64,000 bases of DNA from Macrotrachela quadricornifera (Eukaryota; Rotifera; Eurotatoria; Philodinida; Philodinidae), in NCBI GenBank assembly GCA_022393335.1, contig JAJEKB010021302.1, forward strand, positions 1,441,202 to 1,505,201, read 5' to 3'. Every line of letters begins with the position of its first letter. Positions within the stretch are counted from its first letter, which is position 1. Below are positions 46,382-59,512 of this stretch, one piece after another. The notes beneath the pieces are model-generated. The model was not told the origin of the DNA and made no database searches. It saw only the letters and a list, made by a program, of their open reading frames with translations. The position numbers and the translations under genes were made by a program.

Positions 46382-48139
46382 TTGAGTACCCTTAGTATGG
46401 AAACTTTTATATTGCTTCAGAAAATTTTGAAAAAATGCAAAAACTTTGTTGTCAACCAAGTATAACTGAAAAAGTAGTGTTAGCGATGTGACGTAAAAAA
46501 GAACATCGATTTTTACTTTTCACTTTTTGCTTAAAAAAACTCTGAATCGAAACAATATTTTTTCAAAATTAATTGATTCATTCTGTAGACCATTCCTAGA
46601 ACTACAAAATCTTTAGTCAAAGCTTTTGTCAATCCGACTTAGATTTTCCAAAAACATTTATATATTCTTCGTTAACGACGTGACAGAGGACGACTTTACA
46701 ACTGAAAAAATACTCCTATAACTGAATGAAAAGTTTCAAATCAATTTCAAACTATACAAATCCTTCTTCAGATTCACTAGATTATGTTGATATATCAATT
46801 TCTTTTTTGAAACACCATGCACAGTGGGGAGCCAGGCAGACATATTCGAAAATATTCTGTTCCAGAATCTAACAGTTTGCGTAGATAGGTGCATATGTGA
46901 CCTATCATTTTCTAAAATAGCGGTTCTCAAAGTTTTATAGAGGCAAAGAAAAGAGTCTACCAAGGCTTGAGCCCAGAAATCAGCATAAATAAAGAGAGTC
47001 ACACGACTCGGCAATATAACACAATATTACATCAGCAAACAATATCGCAAAAAACTTGCTCATCTATAGATTTTATGGTTAAAAAAGAATTATCGCAATT
47101 CAATTTAAAATAGAGTAGAAAACCTAACCGAACATCTACCGTTCGGTATATTAAAAACCCTACAAAGAGATCACATCTTATTAAGCGCGCATTTTTACCA
47201 CATATACATACATATGTATCATAATTGCTGTAGTAGCGCCAACTCATGAAATCTTTCCTAAGCTATTTTAGAGGGCATCCAAAAATCCGAAGTCTCCAGA
47301 CGGAAATTCGGTTTTAGATATTCATTCTAGACTTTGAAGAGAAACTAAGGTGATATTCGGAATCAGCGCTTCAAACTACAGCGAATGATATGTAGCTGAA
47401 CATATTTTTCAAAAAAAAAGGTTGAGATCTCCCCGCCATATTTTTCCGAAAAAAGTTTTTTTCTTAAAAATCTTTTATTTTCTTAAAAACGATTTTCTGA
47501 ATGGTATACTGTCATTTCTAGTCAAACGGAAGCTATTCCGAAGCAAAACAACTGCATGTCCGCCACTGAAGAGTCCGAAATAGATTGATTTATAAATCGA
47601 TATAAATAAATCGATTTATAAATCGTAAATTTTTTTATCGAAAATTTAAAATATTTATAAATGTTTTATGTATTTATAAATCTGGCCTATTTATAAACCC
47701 ATTCTCGATTTATAAATGCGAAAACGATTTATAAATTCATTCACAGTTTATAAGCGTTCAAGGGACTTATAAATGTTGACCAAATCAGTGAAAGCTCTAC
47801 ATTTTTGTAATTTTTGATAACCAATGAAACCTTCGAAAATGGATATTGTTTCGGATTAGTTAATGAATGAAGAACAGTAAGGAAAATCATACAGAAAGGA
47901 TAAGAGAAAGAAACATCCGATATGATCGGAATGTAAAACACAAAGACTTCTGTTCTACATGACTGACAATGTATACAAAACGGTTTAATTGTGTCAGTAT
48001 TGGTGGTTTGCTTAAGTTAAAATTTCCAATGTTTTTAATATAATCTGGACTTCACACACTGCTAGATTTAGTTGAATGCGTACTCAATTCACTTTACAGA
48101 CCAGCGTTAGAATAAAATGCTCGGAAGTTATAAATAGGG
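46382..48139. other. Intergenic with unassigned coding-like frame and ATTTATAAAT cluster
   Basis: The minus frame 46736-47014 (92 codons, with QTVRFWNRIFSNMSAWLPTV) looks coding but is not recognised; it may be a retroelement fragment. Around 47588-47775 the near-palindrome ATTTATAAAT recurs about nine times. Nothing else is assigned. Confidence 0.4.
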
Positions 48140-48149
48140 NNNNNNNNNN
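48140..48149. other. Assembly gap (10 Ns)
   Basis: Ten consecutive N characters. The round number suggests a scaffold placeholder or masked bases, so sequence on the two sides may not be contiguous. Confidence 0.95.
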
Positions 48150-51100
48150 ATCTGACGTACTATCGCAGATGTCCTTTTTTTTTCATTCAAAATACATTTT
48201 GGACGGGTGTCATGACGGGATGACATTTCTAGTCTTTTTACCCGTCTTTTTCCCGTCTGGGTATGCAGTAGATCATTTCGAACATCGTGTAATAACTTAC
48301 GATATTTTCTGATTTTAATGTGTTACATTAATGATATTTTTCTGCATCAACTGTATTTTAATTCACATTTGGTGAGGTTTTATTTTTACAGTATAGCTTG
48401 TGAATTGATACTTGTTGTTTCAACAAATATGCTAATCTTATTGTAACTGTTAAGCCTCCGTTCTGTCAATCGCAATAGATACGACGGATAATAGTTTACA
48501 TATATTGATATAAATGTACGTTTCGTGACTGTTAGTGAATAACAGTCTAATGTATTATGGAGAACTCTAATCTTGAAATGCAAGGTGAAAAACAATAATT
48601 GTAGAAAACTGTCACGTCGTGACAGTGCCTTTCGATCAAAGAAAAGGAAGATACCTTGTATTGAGTTTTCTTTAATACTAAACTTTTGAACAAAACGTCC
48701 AATTTTGAAAATATTCACAGAAAGAAATGTTTTAGTCTTTCTGATTAAAAAGTAACATCTGTTATCCATATAAGAATAAAAGAAATATATGAACAAAATA
48801 TTTATTAGTCTTAAATAACCGTAAATTTGTAAAAGTTACTGAGTAAAAAGGTTTTTAGTTACTGAAAAAAAAATTAACAATGGGAAGGTTAACATTTTTA
48901 TTGAAGGAGTTGTGTGGAACAATTTAAATAGGATGATTCTTTAGTGTAGAGAGACCTCTATCATTGGACAAGTGCCTCACTTCGAATGATTGATCTATTG
49001 GAAAGATTATGTCAAAACAACAGATACATCCAGTTTTAGGGTGCTAAGCTAGATCTCAAAACATTATCTCACCTTTTGTCGTTCAGAGACAGAGTCTAGT
49101 GATTTGATATTTTAAATATTATCATAATTTGATGAGAGCTTTCGTTTGAAATATTAACATTAAGCATTAAATATTTTCCCAGCGCGTTGATAATCTTGTA
49201 TTAAAGTTAGCTAGTTTTGTTTCTTCTACCTAGTGAATTTATCCAATTTATCGTTTTGACCGAAAACAATAAAAATAAAAACGCTTACACTCTTACAATC
49301 TATTGAGATGTATCGTTGAATTTAACAAAACTTCGATATACACGTATTTCCAGAAGCAGGAGCTTTGCCATTCACAAATCTGTTTCGATAAATATATGTC
49401 AAAACTATACGGTAGCTACAGTAGTTCATATCTCATTGCATGTATATCTATATATGAGTGATTTACAAAACATCTGTACCGTTTTTTAAAAAGATAAAGA
49501 ATTTCAAATGAGATATAAGGATTATCCAAAAGAGTTCTCTCCGAGACAGTTGAGCAGGAACATATTAAAGTTTTGTCTAAAATTCTTCGGGTTTTCTCTT
49601 TACAACTCGATGTAATTTTGGATTCATAACTTCAGAACCAGTAATCAAACATAGTTCAACACGTAAACTATAGTATTCTCTGAGTGCAGAAAAATGATTG
49701 ATTTCAGAGAAACACACATCTGGGGTACGTATAATTAGATCTAGGCTGTTCTTCAATTTGTAGTGGTTTATCTCAGAAATTCCAAATAATTCGATGGATA
49801 ACGGTTTCAAAGATGAATCAATTAAGATAAAGTAAGTGTGGTTTCACTCACGATGTAATGGATTTTTTTCCATACACAATTCCCATAGATTGAAAAAAGG
49901 GAACAAAGTTTTGTTCCGAAATATTAAGGTTTAATCAAGTGATGAGTAAAACACAAATAGAAATCTTGCGAGTTATTAAGTATGACAACTATAATATTCC
50001 ATTCTGCATTTCAATTTTCTTCTTAAAATTACAATGCAAGGAAAAGTTTTTTCTCAAACAATATCATCTCCATTTTCTTTATTATTCAAGACCTTTTGCA
50101 ATCTTTTATTCAAAAAACTTTTTGTCTTCATCAATATTTTTAATCTAACGAGGCGAACATTAGAAAATGTCTGCCAACTCAAAGATTATCAAAAACTACG
50201 GAGAAAAGTGTGATCTTGTAAATTCGCTTTTTTAATCAGTAAAAAGTAGGAAAATACATGATTTTGATCCTTATAATTCTCATAGCTTGAGAATCAATTA
50301 CAATAAAATGCTGCTTTTTTTGCCTGGTAGTGAGAATTAAATTGTGGATCAAAACAGATAATATTATAGTTTTGCAATAATATTGAGCGTAACATTCACC
50401 TGATCCCATTTGGTAATCTATTCTGTCTTAGTGTATTGACAGTCTTTCGTTTTCAAATTAGTTTTCTGCAGATATGATTAACACTAATCTTTTCGACATA
50501 GAGAGTTTGTCAAATTAAACCAAAACTACGTAATATATATACTCTGTATTAGAAAATAAAATATTTTCTTCATCAACTTTATTCAGCTTATAGCACTTAC
50601 AGAACTTGCGAAACTATTTCTCAATCTGTTCTTATTGTAAATTTGGCTTATTCTCGACAACTCTGCTCATATTTCTCTTGATTTTTACATAAGATATTTC
50701 CATACTGTCTCGTTCATTATTTATAATAAACTGTTTAAATCTTACTTGTATGATATTAAATCTTTTTTTAGATAAAAAATTTTTTGAAATAAATATTGTT
50801 CTTTGATGGAAGGTTAGTTAATGACATTTCTATGGATCATGTCACAAAAAAAAAATCTATTGTTGTTAATTTTCAACATAGATATTTATGAATAGAATCC
50901 CGTGCGCATCTGTAGTCAATGAACTAGGTATTCATTAATAGCATCAGTCAACTTTAACAAAATACCTATTATTCAATAAAATTCCTACTAGAAAGATGAT
51001 ATGTCACACTACAGATTTAGTGTTTTAAAAAGTATAAACCTGATTGTATTATGCTGAGGATCAGTATTTATCCTTGATTATTTTTCACCATTTTCTTTTC

Positions 51101-53378
51101 TTTTTTGTTACTATTCATTCTTTTCACACATAGATTCTCTCTAGACATCGTCAGAATATATATGGTTTATAGGAAAATATTAAAGGATTTTTCTTTATAC
51201 ATGTGCATATTTATTGTAATGAATCTAAGAAAAGTTTGAATCTCACCGACACAACCTTCATCAACAGAATGATATTGAGATAAAGGGAAAAAGTTGAGAC
51301 TGTTGTCATGGATCGAAATGAATGTCTATGTTGTTTATATTATTAGAAACGAATAAGACAATTATTAACAATGTTAAACGAAGTATAACGAAGCAATGAA
51401 AGAGTAAGAAATACTAGTTCGTCCAACGTCTGATTTCTCTTTCATTAATCAGAAAAATGTGTAAGTTATTAATATGTTTCACATATCATTACCAAACAAA
51501 ATGAAAAGAGAACTGAATTATAGATAGCCTATGTCACTTTTTCTTTACACAGAAGCTTATAAGCATTCTAATGAAATGAGTTTTAAAAAAAAGTATATTT
51601 TATTATTACTATTGATGAATGCACTACAGTGTTTATAAATCTTATCCAACTGACTATTCTATAGACATTTCAATACGTGGGGTTTAGCTTGGAACGGATA
51701 TCAAAACCCTAGTTCAAACTATTGGTTATTGATATCCGGGATTAGATGACTTTTATTGGCAATTTTCGACTACTTGAAAGATCATTGTCGAAGTGATTAA
51801 AATTTGATCGAAATAAAATCAATTTTTATCCAGTGAATCTCTTATTTTTCAACCATAGAAACCTATCAAAAATATATGAAAAAGAAGATTTCAACATGAA
51901 CATTTACAGTTCAGTTTCGTTAAAACCAATGTCGAACATTTTTGAAGACTTCAAAGCAGGACAATATATTACGACTATCTTAATTAAAAATACGGACCGA
52001 TTTCTGTCGTAGCTTTAATCAGTCAAACTCATATATATCTCAGAAACCTATGAAATTCAGATTAATTATGTATTGAACATAAATAATTTTACAAAGATTA
52101 TTGAATAAATGTAGAGAATATGTAAAAATGGTATTTCGAAGAATTTTCACTAAATCAAAATTTGATCAAGTAATGGACACTATCTTCCGATTACATCTCA
52201 AACTTTCGATTACTTGTCGCGACTATAGCACATGTTTTTAAGATTAAACATTATAGACAAAAAGTATCCTAGTCTATGCATAGTGTAATTCTTTTTCATT
52301 ATGTTTGATAATGTTATGTGAAAGACATCAAAAACTTTTATGTTTTTCTTATTAATAAAATAGAAATAAGCAAAGAAAGAAAATGCAGAGAGAAAAACTG
52401 TCGCAATGTTATTTTCCAGCGTTTAATATTATTCAAAAACAGAGGGAGAACTTCCAGTTGTTGTTGTGAAGAAGCATACTGTTATAGAATCTTTCATCAA
52501 TATGCACATCTATTGTTTCGACAACATAGTAGAAAGATGGTTATTCCTCATAGAAAAGATGACTGCAGTAATTTTGAAAAGTATTCACTGTATAATTCGA
52601 TCTTAAGGTTATCTATCCTGTATTAACCCAGCATAAATTGTCCATAAACTCTTATTGAACGTAGGATAGAAAGCTGAAATTTTCATTAGTGTCAAGAGTC
52701 TAAAAAGTGTTTATTTCATCTAATATTTTCATAGGAAATTATGAATCTTAACATACTTTGTCAAATATGACGTATCTAAATAATTACAGGATAAGTAAAA
52801 TATAGACGTTTTAGTGATAGATAGTTCTTTATTTCAAGGAATCTTTTTGGTTTTTTTTTGAGAATATTTATTGCCATTTGAATTGATTCATTAAACAGTT
52901 GTGTAACTACCAGTATAAAGCGTCTTTTGAAGTAAATAACGCCTAAATAGTCTCAAAATTCGAAAACTTATCCATCAAAATCGTTTAATTATCGTTCATC
53001 ATGAATTAATTCACTAAGAGTTTATGTGACACGAAACCTAATCGTAATAGATCCCTATGCCTTCTCTATTGATGCAAACATAAAAAATACATCGATACAT
53101 ATTCGTGAACTCTAAAATTCAAGCTTGGCACTATTAAATATGACTATGTACTGTGATCATTATATGTACTAGATCAAAATATCTAGAATTTGTAGAACAT
53201 GTATTCTTAGATTGTTATGCACTACGATATATATATCCCGCCACATAACAGTGCACAATATAAATTCTACAACTTCTAGGTTTTTTGACTCAGTTTACAT
53301 TATGAGGAGAGCATATATACCATTGATTAAAATACATGAGTTATACTTTAGATATATCTCCCTAGAAAAAATACTTAC
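48150..53378. other. Long intergenic stretch, nothing recognised
   Basis: About 5.2 kb, AT-rich. Open frames here (for example - 48386-48796, - 49577-49810, + 52318-52626) lack recognisable domains and have the low-complexity look of chance frames. No large inverted repeat, tRNA or retroelement motif was seen. Confidence 0.4.
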
Positions 53379-53992
53379 GGGAGAACATTTTCAACTGATC
53401 AAACGCTTTTTAGTTCAGCCTCTATGCATAAGTAGGCCCTAATGAGATATGAAAAAACACAAAAGATTAAATCTCCATAGGTCTTCTGTACAGATTTATA
53501 GACATTTTCACTGAAATTTTAGCCTATGGTATGTTACATACCAAAAACTCGAATGCCGGTATTTTGACTTGAGATTTTGCCCACATTCAGGTCTTTTGAT
53601 AGGTAAAATGACCTGAAAGTTTCAGCTCAAAAGTATATTTTCTTTTCAAAATATTAAAGTTTCAAAAAACCGAAAATTCTAGCATCTCAAGTGGGATATG
53701 GCTGACTTTTGGGTCGTTAATATCTCGAGAAGAAAACACGCTTTTGAGCTGAAACTTTCGAGTCATTCTACCTGCCAATAGATCTGACTGTGGGCAAAAT
53801 CTCAGCTCGAAATAACGACATTCGATTTTTTGGTATATAACATACCATAAGCCAAAATTTCAGTAAAATACCTATAACTCTGGACAGAAGGCCTACGGAG
53901 ATTTAATCTTGTGTGCTCTTTCATATCTTACTGGGGCCTACCTTATGCGCAGAGCCCAAATTCAAAGCGTTTGATCAGTTGAAAACGTCCCC
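53379..53992. mobile_element. Near-palindromic foldback element, arms about 270-300 bp
   Basis: The left arm (GGGAGAACATTTTCAACTGA... AGATTAAATCTCCATAGG...) is inverted in the right arm (...CCTACGGAGATTTAATCT...TCAGTTGAAAACGTCCC). The central spacer is about 40 bp near 53670. No coding sequence. The arms have diverged more than those of the 33.0-kb foldback. Confidence 0.85.
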
Positions 53993-55413
53993 TCGTTAGT
54001 AGTGAAATCTGAATTAGAGAAAAAAATTAAAGTAAAAGAAAATGTTTAGCTTAAACTACTTCAAATATTTGACATTGTTTTTGTAGAAAAACATGGTTCT
54101 TGTATGAAAAAATATCGATGATCGATAAGATACGAAGTGAAAACGGTTCATTTTCTTGGTGAAATTACTACTTTAATGAGTATTGCAACTATTCTACATG
54201 GTTATCCGACAAATACAGTATATATTCATACAGTTTGCATACTCTAAATGAGTTGTTGGATGAACTTTACTTCATTAATTTGCTCCTCGATGAAAATATA
54301 CTTCTGTTCTTGTCTAATAAGTCATTTATATAGCTACAATACAAGTAAAAATAAAACATATGTTTTATTTTTCAATTATTAACTTAAACTAATGAAAGAA
54401 AAAATACAGTACGTAAATAATGATTTAAATCAATAAATTGATTATGTACTTATCTTTTATCATCAATTATTCAATGGATACAAAAATGGTTATGAATTCA
54501 ACATATCTGCATATAGCTTGTTGTACAAAAGCCAAATTCGTCTGTATATTTGTTTTCAAACCCTTCGGTTATACTGTATTGATCTATTATTTATTTTTCT
54601 TCAATTGAAATTGTATCCTCAATAGGTAGTTAGTATTTTTATATGCCCGAAATATCATTTTATTTTATTTCTTTTGCGAAAGTTCAAAGAAAAGAATTAA
54701 GTTTTGAAATCATAACAAAAGAATATCTGTACGTTATTTACTAAGTTGTAGAATTCTTCCTATATTGATTAATTCATTATCATAGATGGAATTTTTTTTC
54801 TCTTATAAAATAAATAATGTTCCATAGTTTTTACCATCGAAAAGTATTGAAAATACTTAATTTCCTAGTTCGTTGAGTCATCAGTGACTACTTCTGCTTG
54901 CCAATTATTGGATCATACTTATATTAATTCTTTTTGTCATGCATAAATAGAATAGATACTTAGACGATGTGAAAACCTGAGAAAAATTGTATTGCAATGT
55001 TTCCAAATTACGATTCATAGTGCAACCGCAATTACAATATCATCAATACTAAACACGCCAGAGATTTTTTAAGTTGTAAATCAAGCCAGACTTGGCTTGA
55101 TTCGTCCAGCTCTGACTTTAGTTGGGTTGCCATGTAATCGTACTCGAATACATGAACACTCAGATAAGAGTATAGACTAATTAAGCATAAAAAATTGTTT
55201 TCTATAGGCTGCAACTGGAAGAATCTTTAACTAAATGTAAATCTAATTATTAAATATCTACTTTAAGCGAAAGTATTACAAAATCAATTTTTGGAAAAAT
55301 AAAAATTGGCTGCTGCTGAATAGATTTTCAAACTAGTTCACTGAAAATGCGATACGATAAATATATTCTAAATGTGTGTAATTGTTGCCATTTTTTCTAC
55401 AGAATTTATTTCC
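53993..55413. other. Intergenic, nothing recognised
   Basis: AT-rich. A small perfect hairpin TCAAGCCA-GACT-TGGCTTGA is at 55081-55100. No coding-like frame. Confidence 0.45.
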
Positions 55414-55422
55414 ATTGTAGAC

Positions 55423-55586
55423 TATTGGTGGGGCTAGGAATTTTTTCTGGAAGGGGCTGAGCCCCATTTTCGAGCTGAAAATCAGCGTATTTTCACTATT
55501 TTAATGCTAGATCATCTCAATCCTGGGGGGGGGGAGCTCAAAGGTTTCTGGGGAGGGGAAGGCTGAGCCCCCCTAGCCCCGCCACT
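55423..55586. mobile_element. MITE with GTGGGGCTAGG ends and 9-bp target duplication
   Basis: Ends GGTGGGGCTAGG (left) and CCTAGCCCCGCCAC (right) are inverted copies, followed by AGGGGCTGAGCCCC and GGCTGAGCCCCCC motifs. The 9-bp repeat ATTGTAGAC lies at 55414-55422 and 55587-55595, giving a 164-bp element. It is much more GC-rich than its surroundings. A 9-bp duplication is typical of Mutator-type elements; the assignment is inferred. Confidence 0.78.
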
Positions 55587-55925
55587 ATTGTAGACATTAC
55601 ACACACGTGTCTAGTAATGAGACATAAAGATATTTACAATTTTCAAAATAATTGAAAGACACGTAATCAAACTGCAATATATCTGAACGAAAATTCAATA
55701 CATCAATGTAGTACTCATACTAATCGAATGCAGTTTATGAATAATAAACTTTAGAAAGAACGGACTATGAATAAGTACGAATAAGAAAAATAGCAGAAGT
55801 AGAGATTAGCTCGATTTTACACTATAACTAGAAATTGTCATGCCTATTAAACAACATATTTCCAAACTGACCATACAATGGTCACTCAGGACAATCTACA
55901 GAATGTATATGCTACAAAGTTTGTT

Positions 55926-56593
55926 TTAGAAAGTTAGCTTAGTAAGAAATATTGGTGATCCTACAATGAAATATGTGTCTAAGAGTAAGAAAAGTCGAGG
56001 CAACATACTCGAAACAGTGACGTTACATTTATTGGATTCGAGTGATCCACTAAGATTAGAAATCTTTGCTGAATATTGTCCTTGATCTTCTGGTTGTACG
56101 TTTAAGATAGTCAATGTGTATATATCATCATTCTGAGTTGGTTTTGTCACTTGAATGCGATCATTAGGTATGAGCTCATCGTTGTCTCTCATCCAGACGA
56201 CAACGGGCTTCGGTGTTCCATCGGCGGCGATCTTGAGTTTCTTGGTTTCGCCCTGTGTTGCTCGCAGTACACTATTGAGATTAGTGCTGATGACAGGTTC
56301 CACACCAATAATATTCAATACTGTTTTAGCATCAGTTTCACCAGCAGCATTGATTGCTCGAGCAGTGTACACACCTTGATCGATGAGTTCAGCTTTACGA
56401 ATCATAAGTGCCGACGTTCCATCATTAGTCTCAATCACTTGAAAGCGACCATTGACTGGAAGAGGTTGACCCTTGAAGAGCCATGTCACTTTTGAGTTTT
56501 TTATGCCACTGAACTTCCATGAAATTTGAGTATCTTGACCCAAGATACATGATTGATCATTTACTGATGTTGGACTATACACTTGGGGTTGAA
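55926..56593 (-). pseudogene. Truncated muscle-type Ig-domain gene (titin/twitchin/obscurin-like)
   Basis: Exon 56009-56593 (585 bp, phase 1 at both ends) encodes two I-set Ig domains: PQVYSPTSVNDQ...TWLFKGQPLP...DQGVYTARAINAAGE, then VEPVISTNLN...VVWMRDNDEL...DQGQYSAKISNLSG. In both, the usual disulphide cysteines are replaced (W/A and A/A), as is common in intracellular sarcomeric Ig domains. Acceptor TTAATTTCTTTTAG and donor GTATGTTGCC bracket it. A 48-bp intron leads to 55926-55960, which opens a third Ig domain (SPIFLTKLTF) but hits a stop after 11 residues. No further Ig exons were found on either side. The piece therefore appears to be a fragment cut from a large muscle gene, with a foldback inserted about 230 bp upstream. 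It could still be part of a gene with very long introns. Confidence 0.72.
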
Positions 56594-56825
56594 CTAAAAG
56601 AAATTAATAGCCATTCATATTATGCACAGGAAATGATGAGATCAGAGTAAATCCATAAGATTTGTATCATATTCTGGAAAAAACGAACTTTTTTCCAAGT
56701 TTTTATTATAAATAGATGTAACATTGTTGGAAATAGTCTGAGACAACAATTAAAATCTTTTTTGACGTAGAGACAATGGAGATCGAAGTCAGTTTTGAGG
56801 AACAATTCACCTTATACATATATAT

Positions 56826-57615
56826 AACGACAAATATTTTTGATGCCTACATTAAACGTGGATTGGTGTGAAATAAATATGTTAAGAATGGCAATAACTA
56901 GCAATCTATGATTTTCACCAATCACAGTTAGGATATGTTTTGATATAATACTATGCTAGATAACATCATTACTTAACCAATCGTTTTTGAGAATCTTTCC
57001 GAAAAACAAATAATAGTATTTTATATTCGTAATGAGATTTTACTTCTGACATACGTAATAGATAGAGGGCTTTCAAATCTATAGTTCAATATGCAATGTG
57101 AATGGTTATCTTCTCACATTCTAACGTCCAGCAAATAAATTTCTACATTTTCTTCTTCAAATAAAAGAGAATTGCATCAATTTTCAACCAGATTTTCTCT
57201 CTTTGAATCAAAATGATTTCTTTCATCGATGAAAATTTAATTGAAAATCAATGTAGTTCTCTTTTATTTTAGCAAGGAAATATACGAAATTTATTTGCTG
57301 AAGGCTAGAATGTGAGAAGATAATAACTATTCGTATTGTATATTGAACTATAGATATCAGATCGCTCTATCTAATATGCATATCATAATCAAAAATTTAT
57401 TCAGGTGACAGAATATTATTATAGAATCTTCGAGAAAATTCCCAAAAACGATTGGCTAAGTAATGATTTTATCCAGTATACTACTATATCAAAATATATC
57501 TTAGTTCAGTCTGTTTTGGCTGGTGAAAATTGTAGATTGCTAGTTATTGCCGTTCTCGACATATTTATTTCATACCAATTCACATTTAATTCTGGCTTCA
57601 AAAATAATTGTTGAC
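56826..57615. mobile_element. Large near-palindromic foldback, arms about 385 bp
   Basis: The left arm (ACAAATATTTTTGATGCC ... GCAATAACTAGCAATCTA ... AACCAATCGTTTTTGAGA ... CTTCTCACATTCTA) is inverted over the whole right half, meeting near 57205. Direct repeats ACATATATAT at 56816-56825 and 57616-57625 may be the target duplication, though they are low-complexity. No coding sequence. Open frames within it are palindrome artefacts. Confidence 0.85.
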
Positions 57616-57852
57616 ACATATATATGGGTTGAATTGTTTCGAACAATTGACTTTGATGTCTATCGTTTCTATGTCTAAAAAATTTTAATTCTTGTCTCAG
57701 GCTATGTTCAACAATATTACGTTTAATTAGAGTAAAAACATTTGAAAATTTTTTTTCCCAGAAAATGGTAGACATCCTACAGATTTACTCACATTTTTTT
57801 TTGACATTGAATAAGTTTATTGTTCCCACAAGCGGTTAACAAGAAAAAGAAA

Positions 57853-58317
57853 TCACGTGTTACACATGGTACATATTTCACGGTGGATATAGATATTTGT
57901 GCACAAAGTCTTTAATAAAAGAGAAGAGGAACGAAATATATCTTTCTGAGGCCCATGATCGCATAAGAAAGAGAAAAGATCTAGATTCGTGTGATGAGCT
58001 TGCCGTGCCAAACGATTGAGGAATAGACTATTCTTTCGAAATCCCATAGATCTGTAATAAGAACGAATTCTCTCTCGTGATGTCGCAATAAGACACGCCT
58101 CCCAAGTTTCTCTGTATGCAGATGCTTCAAGTGATACATCAAAGTGGTTTTTAAATCGTATCTAATAGTCATATAAATAGTCGAGAAGCGCTCTCTCCCT
58201 AGTGAGACTCAAAGTTGTGAAATCATCCCACCCACAAAGGCCGTATACATTTCTTAGACCTGTACAATAAACATGCTCTATATCTCTCCTTTGTTTTTCA
58301 TTAAAATAAAACCACAT
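57853..58317 (-). pseudogene. Non-LTR retrotransposon ORF2, C-terminal fragment
   Basis: Reading from 58317, one frame encodes about 154 residues: KQRRDIEHVYCTGLRNVYGL...RERALLDYLYDY, one stop (58162-58164, probably a former Trp codon), then IRFKNHFDVSLEASAYRETW...YYRSMGFRKNSLFLNRLARQ...FSFLCDHGPQKDIF up to TGA at 57853. It resembles the conserved C-terminus downstream of RT in rotifer LINEs, recognised by memory of the pattern rather than by search. It faces away from the plus-strand LINE pieces that begin near 58560, so the two are separate insertions or an inversion. Confidence 0.65.
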
Positions 58318-58756
58318 TGCAAATAATCAGATAAAGTGAGGAAGTGCAAATGCACAAAAAAGTTGCTTTCGAATTTTCCATTCTTGTAGCGGTATTCTTC
58401 TGTATATCTTTTTCAATGCAACATAAACGTTTTTTATCTTTGGGATTTACTCACATTTCTTTTCAAACAAACAGTTTTTTTTTCTCAATAGAAATTGAAA
58501 GATACTTGAAGAAGTACTTGCGATATTTCAAACAATCTACGTAGAAACACACAAGAAAAATAGTGCAATCAACTGCTGCAAGCGTTTTATATCATCAAAA
58601 GATTAAAAGAAATGCAGAAATTAAAGCATCAATATTATCATTTAAGACATAAAAGAGTTTTTAGGGAGACAACTGAAGTACTATTATGTACAATAATAAG
58701 AGAATCAAAAGTTGATATTACTAAGTATAAAAGTGCTCAATGGCATAATTTTTTAT

Positions 58757-59349
58757 CTAATGTCCATTTCAAAAAAGAAGAATCGTGAGTATGTTTTAAA
58801 TTATTGTTAACAGAACCAAGAGAGAAATCTACGTTTGTCACTATTCAAAAGAGAGATGTTTGGACTATCAAACTTTATAAGAGAGGGCAAGACAAATCAT
58901 GGTTTTTATGAAAGTTTTTCGTTTGAGATTTTTTTTGTATTTTCATCAATCTTTTTAATAATATCTGCTCAAATTACGCCCAAATGTAGCTGAAGTTACC
59001 CTTTGTCGCTATAAAACTATCACATTATTTACTAACTCGTCAATCTGCTTTGTTTAAATGAATTGAAAAAACCATATCATAATTTTAGAGCGAAAAAAGG
59101 ATTATTTCAACTGTACTTTAGCATAATTTGAGCAAAGATTATTCAGAAAACCGATGAAAATACTAAAAGAAAAAATATGAAACGAAAAATGTTCGTAAAA
59201 AAGCATTATTGATCCTGATATTTCTTATATAGTTTGATAACCCAAACATCGCTCTTTCAAATGATGGAAACTCCAGGCCTCTATCTTATTCTTATCAAAA
59301 ATTATTTAAAAAAATACTCAGTACTCTTCTTTTTTTAAATGGACATTAG
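58757..59349. mobile_element. Foldback element, arms about 270 bp
   Basis: The left arm (CTAATGTCCATTTCAAAAAA ... GAGATGTTTGGACTATCAAA ... GTATTTTCATC ... CTGCTCAAATTA) is inverted on the right (TAATTTGAGCAAAG ... GATGAAAATAC ... TTGATAACCCAAACATCGC ... AAATGGACATTAG). The centre is near 59050. The left tip overlaps the end of the LINE coding piece, so the element may have captured, or inserted beside, that sequence. Confidence 0.78.
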
Positions 59350-59512
59350 TATTTAGACATCGTACGACATGTCAGATAAAGTGTTTTAGAGACATTTATC
59401 TTGTACTTATAAATCATGTATGGTACCTTTCTATAAGCTATCATACGGCATTATTAGACTCTTATTGCATTATAAAATCAAGAATAAATTATATCGGCAC
59501 TACAATGATTAA

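Noticed and set aside
48386..48796. 136-codon minus-strand frame in the long intergenic stretch
   Set aside because: Rich in F, I, S, K and Y with no motif or splice context; typical of chance frames in AT-rich DNA.
56151..56495. 114-codon plus-strand frame
   Set aside because: Antisense to the Ig-domain exon, which has clear domain features.
57405..57775. Overlapping frames on both strands at 57.4-57.8 kb
   Set aside because: They lie mostly in the right arm of the 56826-57615 foldback and have no domain.
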